A stretch of DNA of 54,925 nt, from positions 1 through 54,925 of the forward strand of contig JAFUGP010000099.1 of NCBI GenBank assembly GCA_017469335.1, read 5' to 3'. Shown here piece after piece: positions 54,623 to 54,925 of the stretch. The notes beneath the pieces were generated by a model that saw nothing but the letters and a program-made list of their open reading frames with translations, did no database searches and was not told the origin of the DNA. A program made the translations under genes and the position numbers. Numbering within the stretch: the stretch's first letter is position 1; every line of letters begins with the position of its first letter. This stretch comes from Succinivibrio sp. GTDB taxonomy: Bacteria > Pseudomonadota > Gammaproteobacteria > Enterobacterales > Succinivibrionaceae.

Positions 54623-54925
54623 TTTACGAAGAGTTTGATCATGGCTCAGAATGAACGCTGGCGGCAGGCCTAATACATGCAAGTCGAACGGCAGCGGGGG
54701 GATGGCTTGCCATCTCCGCCGGCGAGTGGCGGACGGGTGAGTAAGATCTGGGAAGCTGCCCGGCAGTGGGAGACAACAGCTGGAAACGGCTGCTAATACC
54801 GCATGCGCCCTGAGGGGGAAAGCAGCAATGCGCTGTCGGATGCGCCCAGATGGGATTAGCTGGTAGGCGGGGTAAAGGCCCACCTAGGCTACGATCTCTA
54901 GCTGGTCTGAGAGGATGATCAGCCA
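54623..54925 (+). rRNA. rrs: 16S ribosomal RNA, 5' part
   Basis: The gene begins at the universal GAAGAGTTTGATCATGGCTC (from 54628); by comparison with E. coli the mature end is about five bases earlier. The segments AACGCTGGCGGCAGGCC and ACATGCAAGTCGAACGG confirm it. The window ends about 303 bases in, at helix H12-H13 sequence (GGTCTGAGAGGATGATCAGCC), so the gene is cut by the window edge. The variable region V1/V2 looks gammaproteobacterial and fits a Succinivibrionaceae relative, though I could not compare it with a database. Confidence 0.98.

Noticed and set aside
1-54925. CRISPR arrays, insertion sequences, prophage, toxin-antitoxin or defence genes
   Set aside because: No regularly spaced repeats, transposase, integrase, phage or nuclease-type proteins were seen on either strand.

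Overview
The window looks like chromosomal DNA from a motile gammaproteobacterium. I infer a relative of the Succinivibrionaceae (order Aeromonadales). This rests on the 5' end of the 16S rRNA gene at the right edge, a bamC-purC pair, E. coli-type LysC, QueF, PpnN, GlnS and FbaA sequences, a MaoP/DUF413 protein and a copy of the E. coli ygbIJKLMN cluster. I see no mobile element, CRISPR array, phage gene or tRNA. Nearly all genes are ordinary housekeeping or motility genes.

Layout. 1-11066: a plus-strand flagellar operon fliGHIJK-LMNOPQR (C-ring/motor switch, export ATPase complex, hook-length ruler, export gate). 11314-14325: minus-strand rsmE-queF and ppnN. 14469-16568: a DUF5718-like gene convergent with metK. 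16569-17115: a 547-base gap with an unexplained structured segment. 17116-22480: a sugar-phosphate block tal-tkt-pgk-fba. 22601-26084: fliD, lysC and maoP on the minus strand. 26487-30676: glnS, an unknown gene, bamC, purC. 30796-37031: a tetronate catabolic operon (ltnD, otnK, otnC, otnI and a GntP-type permease) with a divergent DeoR-type regulator. 37050-37970: flagellin. 38184-41193: a large Sel1-repeat protein and a small gene resembling pRiA4b ORF-3. 41269-44292: nadA and cstA. 44430-45684: a Fur-like and a DtxR-like regulator. 45731-47187: ybaK, a small YjfB-like motility gene and a HAD hydrolase. 47549-49754: a polar amino-acid ABC importer. 49983-54215: aspC, a DUF2333-like membrane protein and an ABC exporter. 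54398 to the end: rRNA promoter, boxA leader and the first ~300 bases of 16S rRNA.

How the parts work together. The fli operon builds the basal body and export gate; flagellin and the FliD cap lie elsewhere. Flagellin has a clear sigma-28 promoter. fliD and the 68-residue YjfB-like gene have similar weaker sites that share the same -10 octamer, so the three probably form one late flagellar regulon. The tal/tkt/pgk/fba block joins non-oxidative pentose-phosphate chemistry to lower glycolysis. The otn operon would convert L-threonate via 2-oxo- and 3-oxo-tetronate and its 4-phosphate to dihydroxyacetone phosphate. Its divergent control region carries about ten TGTTA(A) elements.

The most interesting unexplained signals are: the TGTTAA array at 35874-36084; the shared sigma-28-like promoters; the 44874-45009 leader, where a helix would cover the ribosome binding site of the DtxR-like gene; a Fur-fold protein without the usual metal ligands; and the structured 16660-16850 segment beside metK. 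I found no clear undescribed multi-gene system.
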